DNA of 64,000 nucleotides from Berkiella sp964496435 (GCA_964496435.1 CAZBZP010000011.1:47677-111676); one strand, 5' to 3'; shown: positions 54,154 through 63,940, counted from the first letter of the stretch. The notes: generated by a model from the sequence alone, not told the origin. Made by a program: numbers and translations.

Positions 54154-55604
54154 TGAAGAAAATTTCATTACTACTTATATTATTACTTCCTGGTTGTACC
54201 CTGGGGCCTGATTACAAGCGCCCACCTGTTATTACGCCTGTTGATTTTAAAGAAGTGCCAGAAGGTTGGAAAATCGCTTCTCCACAAGATGATTGTGATA
54301 GAGGGCCTTGGTGGGAAGTATTTAAAGATGAAAAACTTAATGCCCTAGAAGAAAACTTGACTATTTCGAATCAAAATATCCAGCTTGCATTAGCGCAATA
54401 TCAAGAATCACGAGCGCTCGTTGCACAAGCAAAGGCAGCTTTTTTTCCTGTGGTTGCGGGTGCATCGACATTTACTCGCTCACAAAGCTCAGGTGCTAAA
54501 GGATTTACAGGCATAAGTTCAGCTGTTGATAATGCAGCAAATAGCAAGCCTAAAATGCTACCTGTTCTCAATGATTATAATTTAACCTTGGATGCGAGTT
54601 GGGAGCCTGATATCTGGGGATTAGTAAGGCGAACAGTAGAGGGGGCAGTAGGGGGCGCCCAAGCGAGTAAAGCTGAACTTGCGCAAGTAGCCTTATCGAT
54701 GCAAGCAACGCTTGCCCAATATTATTTTCAATTAAAAGGGCTCGATGCAGATCAATTTGTGCTCGATAAAACGGTTGCTAATTATCAAAAACTCTTAAAA
54801 ATTACACAGCATCAATATCAAGCCGGTACCGTATCACAGTCTGCGATTTTGCAAGTTAAAAGCCAACTTGAATTAGCCCAAGTTCAAGCTTTGAATAATG
54901 GCATTGCGCGTGCGCAATATGAACATGCTATTGCTGTTTTAACCGGATGTCCTCCAGCAAATTTCAGCTTGGCGACATCTCAAGATAAGACTTATCTGCC
55001 AACCATCCCTGTGATGTTGCCATCAACCTTATTGGAGCGTCGACCAGACATATCCCAATCAGAGCGTTTGGTTATGCAAGCGAATGCGCAAATTGGTGTG
55101 GCCATAGCAGCTTATTTCCCTACACTCACATTAACAGGAATTGGCGGATACGACAGTTCAATGTTGCAACATTTATTTACGCGGCCTGCTCGATTTTGGT
55201 CTTTGGCTGCAGGTCTTGCTGATACTATATTTGATGGGGGTTTACGTTCTGCTCAAGTAGACTTTGCAAAGGCTGGTTATGATGCCACTGTGGCGTCCTA
55301 TCGACAAACGGTGCTAAATGCATTCCAAGATGTGGAAGATAACTTGGTTGCCTTGTCTATTTTGGCTAAGGAAATCGATATACAACATCAAGCCGTAGAA
55401 ACGTCAGTCAAAGCGCTTGATGTGGTATTGAATGAATATAAAGCAGGCACGGCTCAACTTGCTGATGTTTTAAATGCGGAACTTACTTTGTTTGTTGCAC
55501 AAAAGGGTGAGAATGATATTGCCTACCGCCAAATGACCGGAGCCGTAGGGCTTATCAAGGCATTGGGCGGTGGATGGCATGCTGAAGAATTAATGACACA
55601 ATAA
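54150..55604 (+). CDS. Outer-membrane efflux lipoprotein (NodT/OprM type)
   Basis: TolC-like outer-membrane channel of the NodT family, 484 aa. A lipoprotein signal (KKISLLLILLLPGC) puts the lipidated cysteine near residue 16, followed by the typical TLGPDYKRPPV. Two OEP repeats with long helices follow (about 60-265 and 295-475), the second containing TLLERRPDISQSERLVMQAN, a hallmark of the family. It completes the tripartite pump operon. Confidence 0.94.
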   Translation: MMKKISLLLILLLPGCTLGPDYKRPPVITPVDFKEVPEGWKIASPQDDCDRGPWWEVFKDEKLNALEENLTISNQNIQLALAQYQESRALVAQAKAAFFPVVAGASTFTRSQSSGAKGFTGISSAVDNAANSKPKMLPVLNDYNLTLDASWEPDIWGLVRRTVEGAVGGAQASKAELAQVALSMQATLAQYYFQLKGLDADQFVLDKTVANYQKLLKITQHQYQAGTVSQSAILQVKSQLELAQVQALNNGIARAQYEHAIAVLTGCPPANFSLATSQDKTYLPTIPVMLPSTLLERRPDISQSERLVMQANAQIGVAIAAYFPTLTLTGIGGYDSSMLQHLFTRPARFWSLAAGLADTIFDGGLRSAQVDFAKAGYDATVASYRQTVLNAFQDVEDNLVALSILAKEIDIQHQAVETSVKALDVVLNEYKAGTAQLADVLNAELTLFVAQKGENDIAYRQMTGAVGLIKALGGGWHAEELMTQ

Positions 55605-55605
55605 G

Positions 55606-56481
55606 TTAATCTGCATCACGTAATGTTAAAGGCGGATTCAGATTGGCAGCATGCAGTGTGTTCTTTAGCAAGGTTATCACCGTCATTGGGCCAACACCGC
55701 CTGGCACAGGCGTAATCCAGCTAGCGCGTTCTTTGGCACTTTCAAAATCAACATCGCCAACGATTTTTCCATTTTCTAAGCGATTAATCCCAATATCAAT
55801 CACAATAGCTCCGGGTTTGATCCATTCGCCCGGAATAAGTTTTGCTTTACCAACAGCGACAACGAGAATATCAGCTGCTTTTACATGTTCTTGTAAATTT
55901 TGTGTTTGACGATGACAGATAGTGACAGTGGCCTCTTGGTTTAGAAGCTCTAAGGCCATGGGGCGACCTACAATTCTGGATGCACCCACGACACAGGCTT
56001 GTAAGCCTTTTAATTTCACATTGGTATGAGAAAGCAAAGTCATCACGCCTTTGGGCGTGCAGGGATGTAAACCTGGTTGATGTTGAATGAGCTTGCCAAG
56101 ATTATAGGCATGAAAACCATCTACATCTTTATGTGGGGCGATGGTATCGATAACTTTTTCAGCAGATATATGTTGCGGTAAAGGGAGTTGAACTAAAATA
56201 CCATCAATATGGGAGTTGTTATTTAATTCAATAATTTTTTCTAGTAAAAATTCTTCTGTTGTCTTAGCAGGGTAATCAAAGGCTTGGGAAAAAAACCCAA
56301 CTTCATTACAAGCATTACGTTTTTTTTGCACATAGAGTTGAGAGGCGGCATCATCGCCCACCAAAATAACGGCGAGCCCAGGTGGACGCAGGCCATGCAG
56401 TTTTCGTTGGGCTACTGCCTCTTTAATGCTGTCCCGTTCGAGTTTGGCGATTAAATTACCATCTAAAATTTTTGCAGTCAT
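55606..56481 (-). CDS. folD: Bifunctional methylenetetrahydrofolate dehydrogenase/cyclohydrolase
   Basis: Interconverts 5,10-methylene- and 10-formyl-tetrahydrofolate with NADP. The catalytic lysine is in SQLYVQKKRNACNEVG, the substrate-binding block is DGILVQLPLPQHI, the Rossmann motif is VVGASRIVGRPMALEL and the C-terminal signature is TPVGGV-like (ITPVPGGVGPMTVITLL). At 291 aa it is family length (E. coli 288). It is convergent with the efflux channel gene, with only 1 bp between stops. Confidence 0.97.
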   Translation of the reverse strand: MTAKILDGNLIAKLERDSIKEAVAQRKLHGLRPPGLAVILVGDDAASQLYVQKKRNACNEVGFFSQAFDYPAKTTEEFLLEKIIELNNNSHIDGILVQLPLPQHISAEKVIDTIAPHKDVDGFHAYNLGKLIQHQPGLHPCTPKGVMTLLSHTNVKLKGLQACVVGASRIVGRPMALELLNQEATVTICHRQTQNLQEHVKAADILVVAVGKAKLIPGEWIKPGAIVIDIGINRLENGKIVGDVDFESAKERASWITPVPGGVGPMTVITLLKNTLHAANLNPPLTLRDAD

Positions 56482-56600
56482 TGCCTTAACTATTTATTTT
56501 TCTGTTAATTTATTTGCTTGGTCTTTTAACATAAATTGCATTATAAAGCACCGTAGGCCGGCATATCTCTCTTTAATTAAGTAGATTTAATTATTTGAAT

Positions 56601-56629
56601 TTGACCTTAAAATGCGAAATGAGTATGAT
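56601..56629 (+). promoter_or_regulatory. Strong sigma-70 promoter of the tRNA cluster
   Basis: TTGACC (56601-56606), a 17-nt spacer and TATGAT (56624-56629) are followed by a GC-rich discriminator (GCGCC), as expected for a stable-RNA promoter under growth-rate control. The first tRNA begins 66 nt downstream. Confidence 0.8.
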
Positions 56630-56695
56630 GCGCCTTCTAAAATTGGCAAGTAGATGATTCTCTTTGCTATTTCTGCTAAAGTGCAATGCGTCGTT

Positions 56696-56772
56696 CGGGG
56701 TATAGCGCAGTCTGGTAGCGCGCCTGCTTTGGGAGCAGGATGTCGGGGGTTCAAATCCCTCTACCCCGACCA
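56696..56772 (+). tRNA. tRNA-Pro (anticodon TGG)
   Basis: Acceptor CGGGGTA pairs with TACCCCG and encoded CCA ends the gene. The anticodon stem CCTGC/GCAGG encloses loop TTTGGGA, giving TGG. The T-loop is GGTTCAAATCC. First of five tRNAs in one cluster. Confidence 0.97.
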
Positions 56773-56885
56773 ACTAACTTTGGCCCGCTTAGGCAAAAGC
56801 TTCAGCGTGGCTGGGAACATAGAATAGTTGCCCGAAATACTTTTGAATCTAGGCCTTGGCTTGATTTCAAAGTGGAAGAGCATAG

Positions 56886-56962
56886 GCGCTTGTAGCTCAT
56901 TCGGATAGAGCATCGGCCTTCTAAGCCGAGGGTAGCAGGTTCGAATCCTGCCAAGCGCGCCA
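56886..56962 (+). tRNA. tRNA-Arg (anticodon TCT)
   Basis: Acceptor GCGCTTG pairs with CAAGCGC, followed by GCCA. The anticodon stem TCGGC/GCCGA holds loop CTTCTAA, giving TCT. Confidence 0.97.
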
Positions 56963-57003
56963 GTTAAAAGAATATGACTCGCCGTTTTACGAAGAGTCCT
57001 CAT

Positions 57004-57080
57004 GGTGGATGTAGCTCAGTTGGTAGAGCCCCGGTTTGTGGTACCGGTTGTCGTGGGTTCGAGTCCCATCATTCACCCCA
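57004..57080 (+). tRNA. tRNA-His (anticodon GTG)
   Basis: The extra 5' G (position -1, base 57004) faces discriminator C, as required for histidine identity. Acceptor GTGGATG pairs with CATTCAC (one G-T). The anticodon loop TTGTGGT gives GTG. Confidence 0.97.
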
Positions 57081-57120
57081 TATTACTAAATCCCTTATTC
57101 ACTTAAGGGAAGTGTTTGAT

Positions 57121-57196
<76 letters not shown>

Positions 57197-57215
57197 TTAA
57201 TAACACAAACAGCAT

Positions 57216-57301
<86 letters not shown>

Positions 57302-57335
57302 TATTATCTTGAAGAAATTTTAGAAGGGTACCGTC

Positions 57336-58652
57336 ATGGAAGTGTCAGTTGAGAACACCAGTACGTTAGGCAGAAGAATTAAAGTAAGTGTTCCTAACAC
57401 ACAGCTGGCTGAACAAATTAAAGCTAAAATGTCCAAGTTGGCTAAAGACGCTCATCTAAAGGGATTTCGTAGAGGTAAAGTTCCTGCCAATGTTTTAGAA
57501 CAAAAATTTGGCGAATCCATCCGATTAGAAGTCATTGATGACATCATCAAATCAACCTTAGGCGAAGCTGTTGAAAAAGAACAGTTAAAGCCTGCTGGCA
57601 GACCAAAGATTGAAGAAATCAACGTTGAAGAAATTCGAAGCGATAACAGCAAAAACCTCGAATACACAGCTTCCTTTGAAGTATTCCCACAGATCACGCT
57701 AAATGATTTTGGCAATATGGAAGTTGAAAAACGTAACGTTGAAATAAATGACAAAGACGTTACAGACATGATCGAAAAATTGCAGGACCAATTGGCTAAT
57801 TGGCATGCTGTAGAACGCAAAACCAAAAACGACGACAAATTAACAGTCGATTTTTCTCGTTTGTTAAAAGAAGAGAATGCAAAGCGTGAAGATCAAAAAA
57901 ATGTTCAGATGATCTTGGGCGCTAAAGGTGTATTGCCAGGTTTGACAGAAGCGCTCATTGGCAAAGCCAAGGGTGAAGAAGTTGAAGTTGAACTTGCTTA
58001 TCCGCAAGATTGGGCTGATAAACCCGCTGCTGGTAAAGGCGTCACTTTATGGATCACCATTCACAACATTGAAGAAAAACAACTTCTTAGCCAAGAAGAA
58101 TTAGCGAAGAAGCTCAGCATTGAAGAAGGCGCTGATCTCAAAACTAAAGTGCGTGAACGCATGCAATTAGAACTTGATAAAGCCTTGAGAGATGAAATTA
58201 AAGAATCTGTGCTTGAGAAGTTGCTTGATCAAAATCCGATTGAGTTACCCCAGGCTTTGATAGAGCAAGAAAAAGAAGCGATGTATCGTGAGCTTGTCAG
58301 AACGCAGCGTCGACAAATTCCAAAAGAAGTTATGAATGCACCAGAACTTGAAACCTCAGCGCGTAAGCGTGTTGAGTTGGGGCTGTTACTTAACGAAGTT
58401 ATTTTAAAAAATAATCTTAAAGCCGATGCACAACGCATTCGTACCGAGATTGAACAAATCGCCTCTAAATTTGCTAAGCCAGCTGAAATTATTGAAGCTT
58501 ACTATGGCAGCAATGAATTGCTTTACAGTGTTGAAAGAATTGTCTTGCTAGATGAAGCTGTTGATACCATCCTAAAGAATGCTAAAGTGAATGAGAAAAA
58601 GGCAAGCTTTGACGAGGTTATGAATCCAACTGACGAAAAAGAGACTGCCTAA
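57336..58652 (+). CDS. tig: Trigger factor
   Basis: Ribosome-associated chaperone with peptidyl-prolyl isomerase activity. The N-terminal ribosome-binding domain carries the signature LKGFRRGKVPANVLEQKFG (G-F-R-x-G-K-x-P). A central FKBP-like domain (about residues 150-245) and a long helical C-terminal chaperone domain follow. At 438 aa it matches E. coli (432). It starts the tig-clpP-clpX-lon proteostasis block, 34 bp after tRNA-Leu, so readthrough from the tRNA promoter is possible. Confidence 0.97.
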   Translation: MEVSVENTSTLGRRIKVSVPNTQLAEQIKAKMSKLAKDAHLKGFRRGKVPANVLEQKFGESIRLEVIDDIIKSTLGEAVEKEQLKPAGRPKIEEINVEEIRSDNSKNLEYTASFEVFPQITLNDFGNMEVEKRNVEINDKDVTDMIEKLQDQLANWHAVERKTKNDDKLTVDFSRLLKEENAKREDQKNVQMILGAKGVLPGLTEALIGKAKGEEVEVELAYPQDWADKPAAGKGVTLWITIHNIEEKQLLSQEELAKKLSIEEGADLKTKVRERMQLELDKALRDEIKESVLEKLLDQNPIELPQALIEQEKEAMYRELVRTQRRQIPKEVMNAPELETSARKRVELGLLLNEVILKNNLKADAQRIRTEIEQIASKFAKPAEIIEAYYGSNELLYSVERIVLLDEAVDTILKNAKVNEKKASFDEVMNPTDEKETA

Positions 58653-58735
58653 AAACCTTAGCAAGTAAAAAATATTTTACTCGAACCAAATTAAAGTTAG
58701 GCATGGCGCCGATAGTGTATAAAGGGAGATAATTA

Positions 58736-59359
58736 ATGGTCGATAGAACAATAAGAGGCGGAGTTCCTCCGATTTATAATTTAGGCGTGCCAATCGTTAT
58801 CGAACAATCTGCACGTGGCGAAAGAGCCTATGATATTTATTCTCGCTTGTTAAAAGAGCGAGTGATCTTTTTAGTTGGTCCTGTTGAAGATTATATGGCC
58901 AACTTGATTGTTGCGCAGTTATTATTTTTGGAATCTGAAAATCCTGACAAGGATATTTTCATCTATATTAACTCACCAGGGGGATCAGTGACTTCTGGAA
59001 TGGCAATTTACGATACCATGCAGTTTATTAAGCCAGATGTTAGCACTTTGTGTGTCGGTATGGCGGCAAGTATGGGAGCGCTCATTTTAACGGGTGGTGC
59101 GAAGGGTAAACGCCATGCACTTCCTAATTCAAGGATAATGATCCACCAGCCTCATGGCGGGGCTCAAGGTCAAGCGAGCGATATTGAAATCCAAGCCAAG
59201 GAAATCATTAAGACCAAACAACGTCTAAATGAAATCCTATCAGCACACTCTGGACAACCTTTAGATGTAGTATCACGCGATACAGACAGAGACAATTTCA
59301 TGAACCCTGCAGAGGCAGTGGCTTATGGTCTCATTGATTCTGTCATCGAAAAGCGTTAA
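58736..59359 (+). CDS. clpP: ATP-dependent Clp protease proteolytic subunit
   Basis: Serine protease that forms the two-ring degradation chamber used by ClpX. The nucleophile is S112 (GMAASMGALIL) and the catalytic histidine is H137 (MIHQPHGG). The aspartate lies in the SRDTDRDNFM stretch. Length is 207 aa, equal to E. coli. It lies between tig and clpX as in most gammaproteobacteria. Confidence 0.98.
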   Translation: MVDRTIRGGVPPIYNLGVPIVIEQSARGERAYDIYSRLLKERVIFLVGPVEDYMANLIVAQLLFLESENPDKDIFIYINSPGGSVTSGMAIYDTMQFIKPDVSTLCVGMAASMGALILTGGAKGKRHALPNSRIMIHQPHGGAQGQASDIEIQAKEIIKTKQRLNEILSAHSGQPLDVVSRDTDRDNFMNPAEAVAYGLIDSVIEKR

Positions 59360-59477
59360 TGATTAAATAAGGGTATCTGAAAAACTGACTGAGTACGTGT
59401 ATATACCAGCAATTAAAACACAAAAAAGTCAGTTCACTTAAAAGATTGCCGCTATGATTTTAAATGTTTAGAGTAGG

Positions 59478-59504
59478 TTGAAACCTGGATATTTGACCCC
59501 ATAT
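59478..59504 (+). promoter_or_regulatory. Sigma-32 (heat-shock) type promoter upstream of clpX
   Basis: TTGAAA (59478-59483), a 13-nt spacer and CCCCATAT (59497-59504) match the RpoH consensus (TTGAAA, 13-15 nt, CCCCATnT). It lies 40 nt before the clpX start and would drive clpX and, 17 bp after clpX, lon. Confidence 0.75.
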
Positions 59505-59543
59505 TAAGTTGATATAACCATAAATGAGTTTTGAGGTGGGCCA

Positions 59544-60836
59544 ATGAGTAATCATCACGGCGGTCGCTCCGATGATAATAGCAAGCTACTCTACTGTTCC
59601 TTTTGCGGTAAGAGTCAGCATGAAGTTCGCAAATTAATTGCGGGCCCTTCAGTTTTTATCTGCGATGAATGCGTAGAACTATGTAATGACATTATTAGAG
59701 AAGAAATAGAAGAAAGTAGTTCTCCTACCCAATCTTCACAATTACCTACGCCCCATGAAATCAATAAGATTTTAGACGACTATGTGATTGGGCAACAACG
59801 CGCCAAGCGCATTTTGTCTGTTGCGGTTTACAATCATTACAAGCGTTTACAAAATGCGGTTAAAAATGAAGAAATCGAATTAGGTAAAAGTAACATTCTG
59901 CTTATCGGGCCAACAGGTTGTGGTAAAACCCTATTAGCAGAAACCTTAGCACGCCTTTTAGATGTACCCTTTACCATTGCTGATGCGACAACCCTAACCG
60001 AAGCAGGTTATGTGGGTGAAGACGTTGAAAACATCATCCAGAAGTTGCTGCAAAAATGTGACTATGATGTTGAAAAAGCACAAACCGGTATCGTTTACAT
60101 CGATGAAATCGATAAAATTTCTAGAAAATCAGAAAACCCCTCCATTACGCGAGATGTTTCCGGTGAAGGTGTTCAACAAGCCTTGCTAAAACTAATTGAA
60201 GGCACGGTTGCTTCTGTTCCCCCTCAAGGTGGTCGTAAGCATCCACAACAAGAGTTTTTACAAGTTGATACCACGAACATTCTTTTCATCTGTGGTGGTG
60301 CTTTTGCTGGTCTTGAAAAAGTCGTCATGGACAGATCAGATAAAAGCGGCATTGGTTTTAATGCCCAAGTCAGAAGCAAAAAAGATAAAAAGGCACTCGG
60401 CGAAGCGCTTTCCTTGGTTGAACCTGAAGATCTTATCAAATATGGCTTAATTCCAGAATTTGTAGGCCGCTTGCCAGTATTAGCCACCTTGGAAGAATTG
60501 GATGAAGATGCATTAGTAAGCATTTTAACCGAACCCAAGAATGCGCTCACCAAGCAATATGCTAAATTGTTTGAAATGGAAAATGTTTCCTTAGAGTTTC
60601 GTAAGGAAGCCTTACGTGCTGTATCCAAGAAAGCATTAGAAAGAAAAACAGGCGCTAGAGGCTTGCGCTCTATTTTAGAACAAGCCTTGTTAGACACGAT
60701 GTATGATCTACCCTCCATGGAAGGGGTTAGTAAAGTCGTCATTGATGAAGGTTTTATCAATGGAGAATCTGCACCACTACTGATGTATGAGAATCCTGAT
60801 AAACCCTTGGTAGCACAAGATAAGAGAGAATCTTAA
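59544..60836 (+). CDS. clpX: ATP-dependent Clp protease ATP-binding subunit ClpX
   Basis: AAA+ unfoldase that feeds substrates to ClpP. The N-terminal four-cysteine zinc domain is visible (CSFCGKSQHE and FICDECVELC). Walker A is LIGPTGCGKTLLAE and Walker B IVYIDEIDKISRK. The pore loop GYVGED and the ClpP-binding loop within the IGF region (SGIGFNAQV) are present. Length is 430 aa (E. coli 424). A heat-shock-type promoter lies directly upstream. lon starts 17 bp after the stop. Confidence 0.98.
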   Translation: MSNHHGGRSDDNSKLLYCSFCGKSQHEVRKLIAGPSVFICDECVELCNDIIREEIEESSSPTQSSQLPTPHEINKILDDYVIGQQRAKRILSVAVYNHYKRLQNAVKNEEIELGKSNILLIGPTGCGKTLLAETLARLLDVPFTIADATTLTEAGYVGEDVENIIQKLLQKCDYDVEKAQTGIVYIDEIDKISRKSENPSITRDVSGEGVQQALLKLIEGTVASVPPQGGRKHPQQEFLQVDTTNILFICGGAFAGLEKVVMDRSDKSGIGFNAQVRSKKDKKALGEALSLVEPEDLIKYGLIPEFVGRLPVLATLEELDEDALVSILTEPKNALTKQYAKLFEMENVSLEFRKEALRAVSKKALERKTGARGLRSILEQALLDTMYDLPSMEGVSKVVIDEGFINGESAPLLMYENPDKPLVAQDKRES

Positions 60837-60853
60837 ACCTTAAGGAACGACCT

Positions 60854-63277
60854 ATGGAACAAGAAGAACAATCTCCGAACGCACCCGATAATGCGGTCAC
60901 CATGCCAGTGTTACCGTTGCGGGATGTTGTTGTTTACCCTCATATGGTAATTCCTTTATTTGTTGGACGTGATAAGTCTATCAAAGCGCTTGATGCTGCC
61001 ATGGCGCAAGGTGAGAAACAAATTCTACTCATGGCACAAAGAGAAGCCACAGAGGACAATCCCTCTGTTGGCGATATCTATTCACTTGGTTCTGTTTCAA
61101 CCATTCTGCAATTACTTAAATTACCCGATGGTACCGTCAAAGTTTTAGTAGAAGGTATTCGTCGTGGTCGCGTTGTTGATTATGTACACACGGAACCTTA
61201 CTTTTTAGCCAATGTAGATTATGTTGAAGATACGCCGCTACGCGAAGAAGAATCAGAGGTATTGGTACGTACACTCTTAAGCCAGTTTGAAAAGTACGTT
61301 AAATTAAACAAAAAAATTCCGCCTGAAATTGTGACCTCTGTAGCTAGCATCGAAGAACCCAGTCGCTTAGCCGACACGATTGCTGCGCATATGTCACTCA
61401 AAATTAATGAAAAGCAAACGGTATTAGAAATTGCCTCGATGCGTGAACGCCTCGAGAAGCTTATGGCTTTAATGGAATCTGAAATTGATTTGCTGCAAGT
61501 TGAGCAACGTATTCGCTCAAATGTTAAGCGGCAGATGGAAAAGAGCCAAAGAGAGTATTACCTCAATGAGCAAATGAAGGCTATCCAAGAAGAACTTGGT
61601 CATGAAGCCAGTGAACATGAAGAGCTTAAAGATAAAATTGAAAAAGCCGGCATGTCACAAGAAGCTTACAATAAAGCCACAGCTGAACTGAAAAAATTAA
61701 AAATGATGGCACCCATGTCAGCGGAAGCTACGGTTTCTCGTAACTACATAGACTGGATGTTACAAGTGCCCTGGAAGAAAAAAACGAAAGTACGTTTTGA
61801 CTTACCAGCAGCAGAAGCTGTTTTAGAAGAAGATCACTATGGCCTTGAGAAGGTCAAAGAACGTATTGTCGAATATCTTGCAGTACAAAAGCGCGTTAAG
61901 AAGCTCAAAGGTCCTATCCTTTGCCTTGTTGGGCCACCAGGGGTAGGTAAAACCTCTTTAGGCAAATCTATCGCAAGAGCTACACAAAGAACATTTGTCA
62001 GAATGTCGCTTGGTGGCGTGCGTGATGAAGCTGAAATCAGAGGTCATAGACGTACTTACATCGGTGCGATGCCTGGCAAGATTTTGCAAAAGTTAGCAAA
62101 ATCGGGCGTTAGAAATCCGCTCTTTTTATTAGATGAAATCGATAAAATGGCAATGGATTTTCGTGGCGATCCTGCGGCTGCTTTACTTGAAGTGCTAGAT
62201 CCCGAACAAAACACCACCTTCAACGATCACTACTTAGAAGTGGATTATGATTTATCTGATGTGATGTTTGTCGCAACGGCTAATTCTTTAAACATTCCAC
62301 CGCCTTTGCTTGATCGTATGGAAGTGATCAGGCTTGCGGGCTACACAGAAGATGAAAAGTTAAATATTGCTGAGCGTTATCTTCTTCCAAAACAAATGCA
62401 TGATAACGGCTTAAACGAAGGTGAACTTAAAATTTCGCGTGAAGCTATTTTGGGCATCATTCGTTATTACACCCGTGAAGCTGGTGTGAGAAATCTGGAT
62501 AGAGAAATTTCGAAACTTTCAAGAAAAGTTGTCAAAGAAATTTTAATGAAGCCAGAGAACAAAGAAATTTCTATAGATGAAAACAAACTTGAAGATTATC
62601 TGGGCGTTAAGCGCTATCGCTTTGGGCTTGCTGAAGATCACGATCAGGTTGGGCAAGTTACCGGTTTAGCTTGGACAGAAGTGGGTGGGGATATACTCAC
62701 CATTGAAGCTGTTGTTGTGCCTGGTAAAGGTAAAACTACCTCAACAGGTAAGCTGGGTGAAGTGATGCAAGAGTCCATTCAAGCGGCGATGTCGGTGGTT
62801 AGAAGCCGCGCGAAGCTTTTAGGCATTGCCCCAGACTTCTATGAAAAAAGTGATATCCATATCCATGTGCCAGAAGGTGCAACACCCAAAGATGGTCCTA
62901 GCGCCGGTATTGGTATGTGTACAGCGATTGTATCTATTCTCACTGGGATCCCTGTGCGTGCTGATGTGGCGATGACAGGCGAAATCACCTTGCGAGGAGA
63001 GGTCCTTCCTATTGGTGGATTAAAAGAAAAGCTGCTAGCCGCACGTCGTGCTGGTATTGCTGAAGTCATAATCCCAGAAGAAAACAGACGCGATTTAAAA
63101 GAGATCCCTAAAAACGTACAAGAAGATCTCAAAATACATTGTGTCAAATGGATAGATGAAGTTTTTCAGATTGCTTTAACACGCTTACCGCAACCTGCAC
63201 CTGAAGGGACCAAATCAGAAACACCTGAAGAAGCCCCAAAGGAAGATAATCAATCAAGTGATGTTTTGCATCACTAA
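60854..63277 (+). CDS. lon: ATP-dependent protease Lon
   Basis: Hexameric AAA+ protease removing damaged and regulatory proteins. The LAN substrate domain begins MPVLPLRDVVVYPHMVIPLF. Walker A is LVGPPGVGKTSLG and Walker B PLFLLDEIDKM. The catalytic dyad is S683 (PKDGPSAGIG) and K726 (GGLKEKLLAA). At 807 aa it is slightly longer than E. coli Lon (784), because of a polar C-terminal tail. It is likely expressed from the clpX heat-shock promoter. A strong terminator follows. Confidence 0.98.
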   Translation: MEQEEQSPNAPDNAVTMPVLPLRDVVVYPHMVIPLFVGRDKSIKALDAAMAQGEKQILLMAQREATEDNPSVGDIYSLGSVSTILQLLKLPDGTVKVLVEGIRRGRVVDYVHTEPYFLANVDYVEDTPLREEESEVLVRTLLSQFEKYVKLNKKIPPEIVTSVASIEEPSRLADTIAAHMSLKINEKQTVLEIASMRERLEKLMALMESEIDLLQVEQRIRSNVKRQMEKSQREYYLNEQMKAIQEELGHEASEHEELKDKIEKAGMSQEAYNKATAELKKLKMMAPMSAEATVSRNYIDWMLQVPWKKKTKVRFDLPAAEAVLEEDHYGLEKVKERIVEYLAVQKRVKKLKGPILCLVGPPGVGKTSLGKSIARATQRTFVRMSLGGVRDEAEIRGHRRTYIGAMPGKILQKLAKSGVRNPLFLLDEIDKMAMDFRGDPAAALLEVLDPEQNTTFNDHYLEVDYDLSDVMFVATANSLNIPPPLLDRMEVIRLAGYTEDEKLNIAERYLLPKQMHDNGLNEGELKISREAILGIIRYYTREAGVRNLDREISKLSRKVVKEILMKPENKEISIDENKLEDYLGVKRYRFGLAEDHDQVGQVTGLAWTEVGGDILTIEAVVVPGKGKTTSTGKLGEVMQESIQAAMSVVRSRAKLLGIAPDFYEKSDIHIHVPEGATPKDGPSAGIGMCTAIVSILTGIPVRADVAMTGEITLRGEVLPIGGLKEKLLAARRAGIAEVIIPEENRRDLKEIPKNVQEDLKIHCVKWIDEVFQIALTRLPQPAPEGTKSETPEEAPKEDNQSSDVLHH

Positions 63278-63306
63278 ATCCTTTAAAGCCCTACAGTAAA
63301 TCTCCA

Positions 63307-63342
63307 AGCGCGCATGCAAGCATGCGCGCTGTCTTCTTTTGC
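63307..63342 (+). terminator. Intrinsic terminator after lon
   Basis: AGCGCGCATG (63307-63316), CAAG loop, CATGCGCGCT (63321-63330) make a perfect 10-bp GC-rich stem followed by GTCTTCTTTTGC. Confidence 0.85.
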
Positions 63343-63501
63343 TTATGGAACACGTCAGCGAGCACAGGGATTTGTCAATCAACTCCATTACTACCGTTTA
63401 TTTTTCCTCCTAAACCTTGTGCCGTCACTCATTCGATGGTACCTTGCCGGGTATCGTTTTTTTGCGTTCTCATGATCACAAATTAATAAGGAGGGGTTTC
63501 T

Positions 63502-63822
63502 GTGAGTAAGATCCCGGTTAATAAAGCTGAGATAATTGACGCGATTGCTGAAGCTGCTGAAATTTCTAAAACCGCAGCTGGTAAAGCATTAAACACATTT
63601 TTAGATTCGATTACTGCTGCCTTACAAAGCGGAAAGTCGGTTTCCTTGCTTGGCTTTGGAACCTTCTCCGTTAAGACACGTGCTGCACGTGTTGGCCGTA
63701 ATCCTAAGACCGGACAACCAATAAATATCGATGCTGCGAACGTTCCGCTATTTAAAGCTGGTAAAGCGCTTAAAGATGCTGTAAACTCCGGCACCGTTGT
63801 AGTTGAAGAAGAAGAAGCTTAG
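63502..63822 (+). CDS. hupB: DNA-binding protein HU-beta-like
   Basis: Histone-like nucleoid protein that bends DNA. The dimerisation helices (NKAEIIDAIAEAAEISKTAA) and the DNA-binding arm with GRNPKTGQPINI are intact, as is VSLLGFGTFSVK. It starts with GTG after an AAGGAGG site. At 106 aa it exceeds the usual 90 by a C-terminal acidic tail (VVVEEEEEA type). It follows lon as in E. coli, and tRNA genes come next. Confidence 0.95.
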   Translation: MSKIPVNKAEIIDAIAEAAEISKTAAGKALNTFLDSITAALQSGKSVSLLGFGTFSVKTRAARVGRNPKTGQPINIDAANVPLFKAGKALKDAVNSGTVVVEEEEA

Positions 63823-63850
63823 TTATATAATTCTTCGCTCGATTTAGAGT

Positions 63851-63926
63851 GGGTGCTTAGCTCAGTTGGCAGAGCATCGCCCTTACAAGGCGAGGGTCGG
63901 GGGTTCAAGCCCCTCAGCACCCACCA
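63851..63926 (+). tRNA. tRNA-Val (anticodon TAC)
   Basis: Acceptor GGGTGCT pairs with AGCACCC and ends ACCA. The anticodon stem TCGCC/GGCGA encloses CTTACAA, giving TAC. It begins 29 bp after hupB. Confidence 0.97.
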
Positions 63927-63940
63927 GTTATATAAAATGG

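Noticed and set aside
58664..58681. AGTAAAA-AATA-TTTTACT hairpin after tig
   Set aside because: An all-AT 7-bp stem is too weak to call a terminator. It is common by chance in AT-rich sequence.
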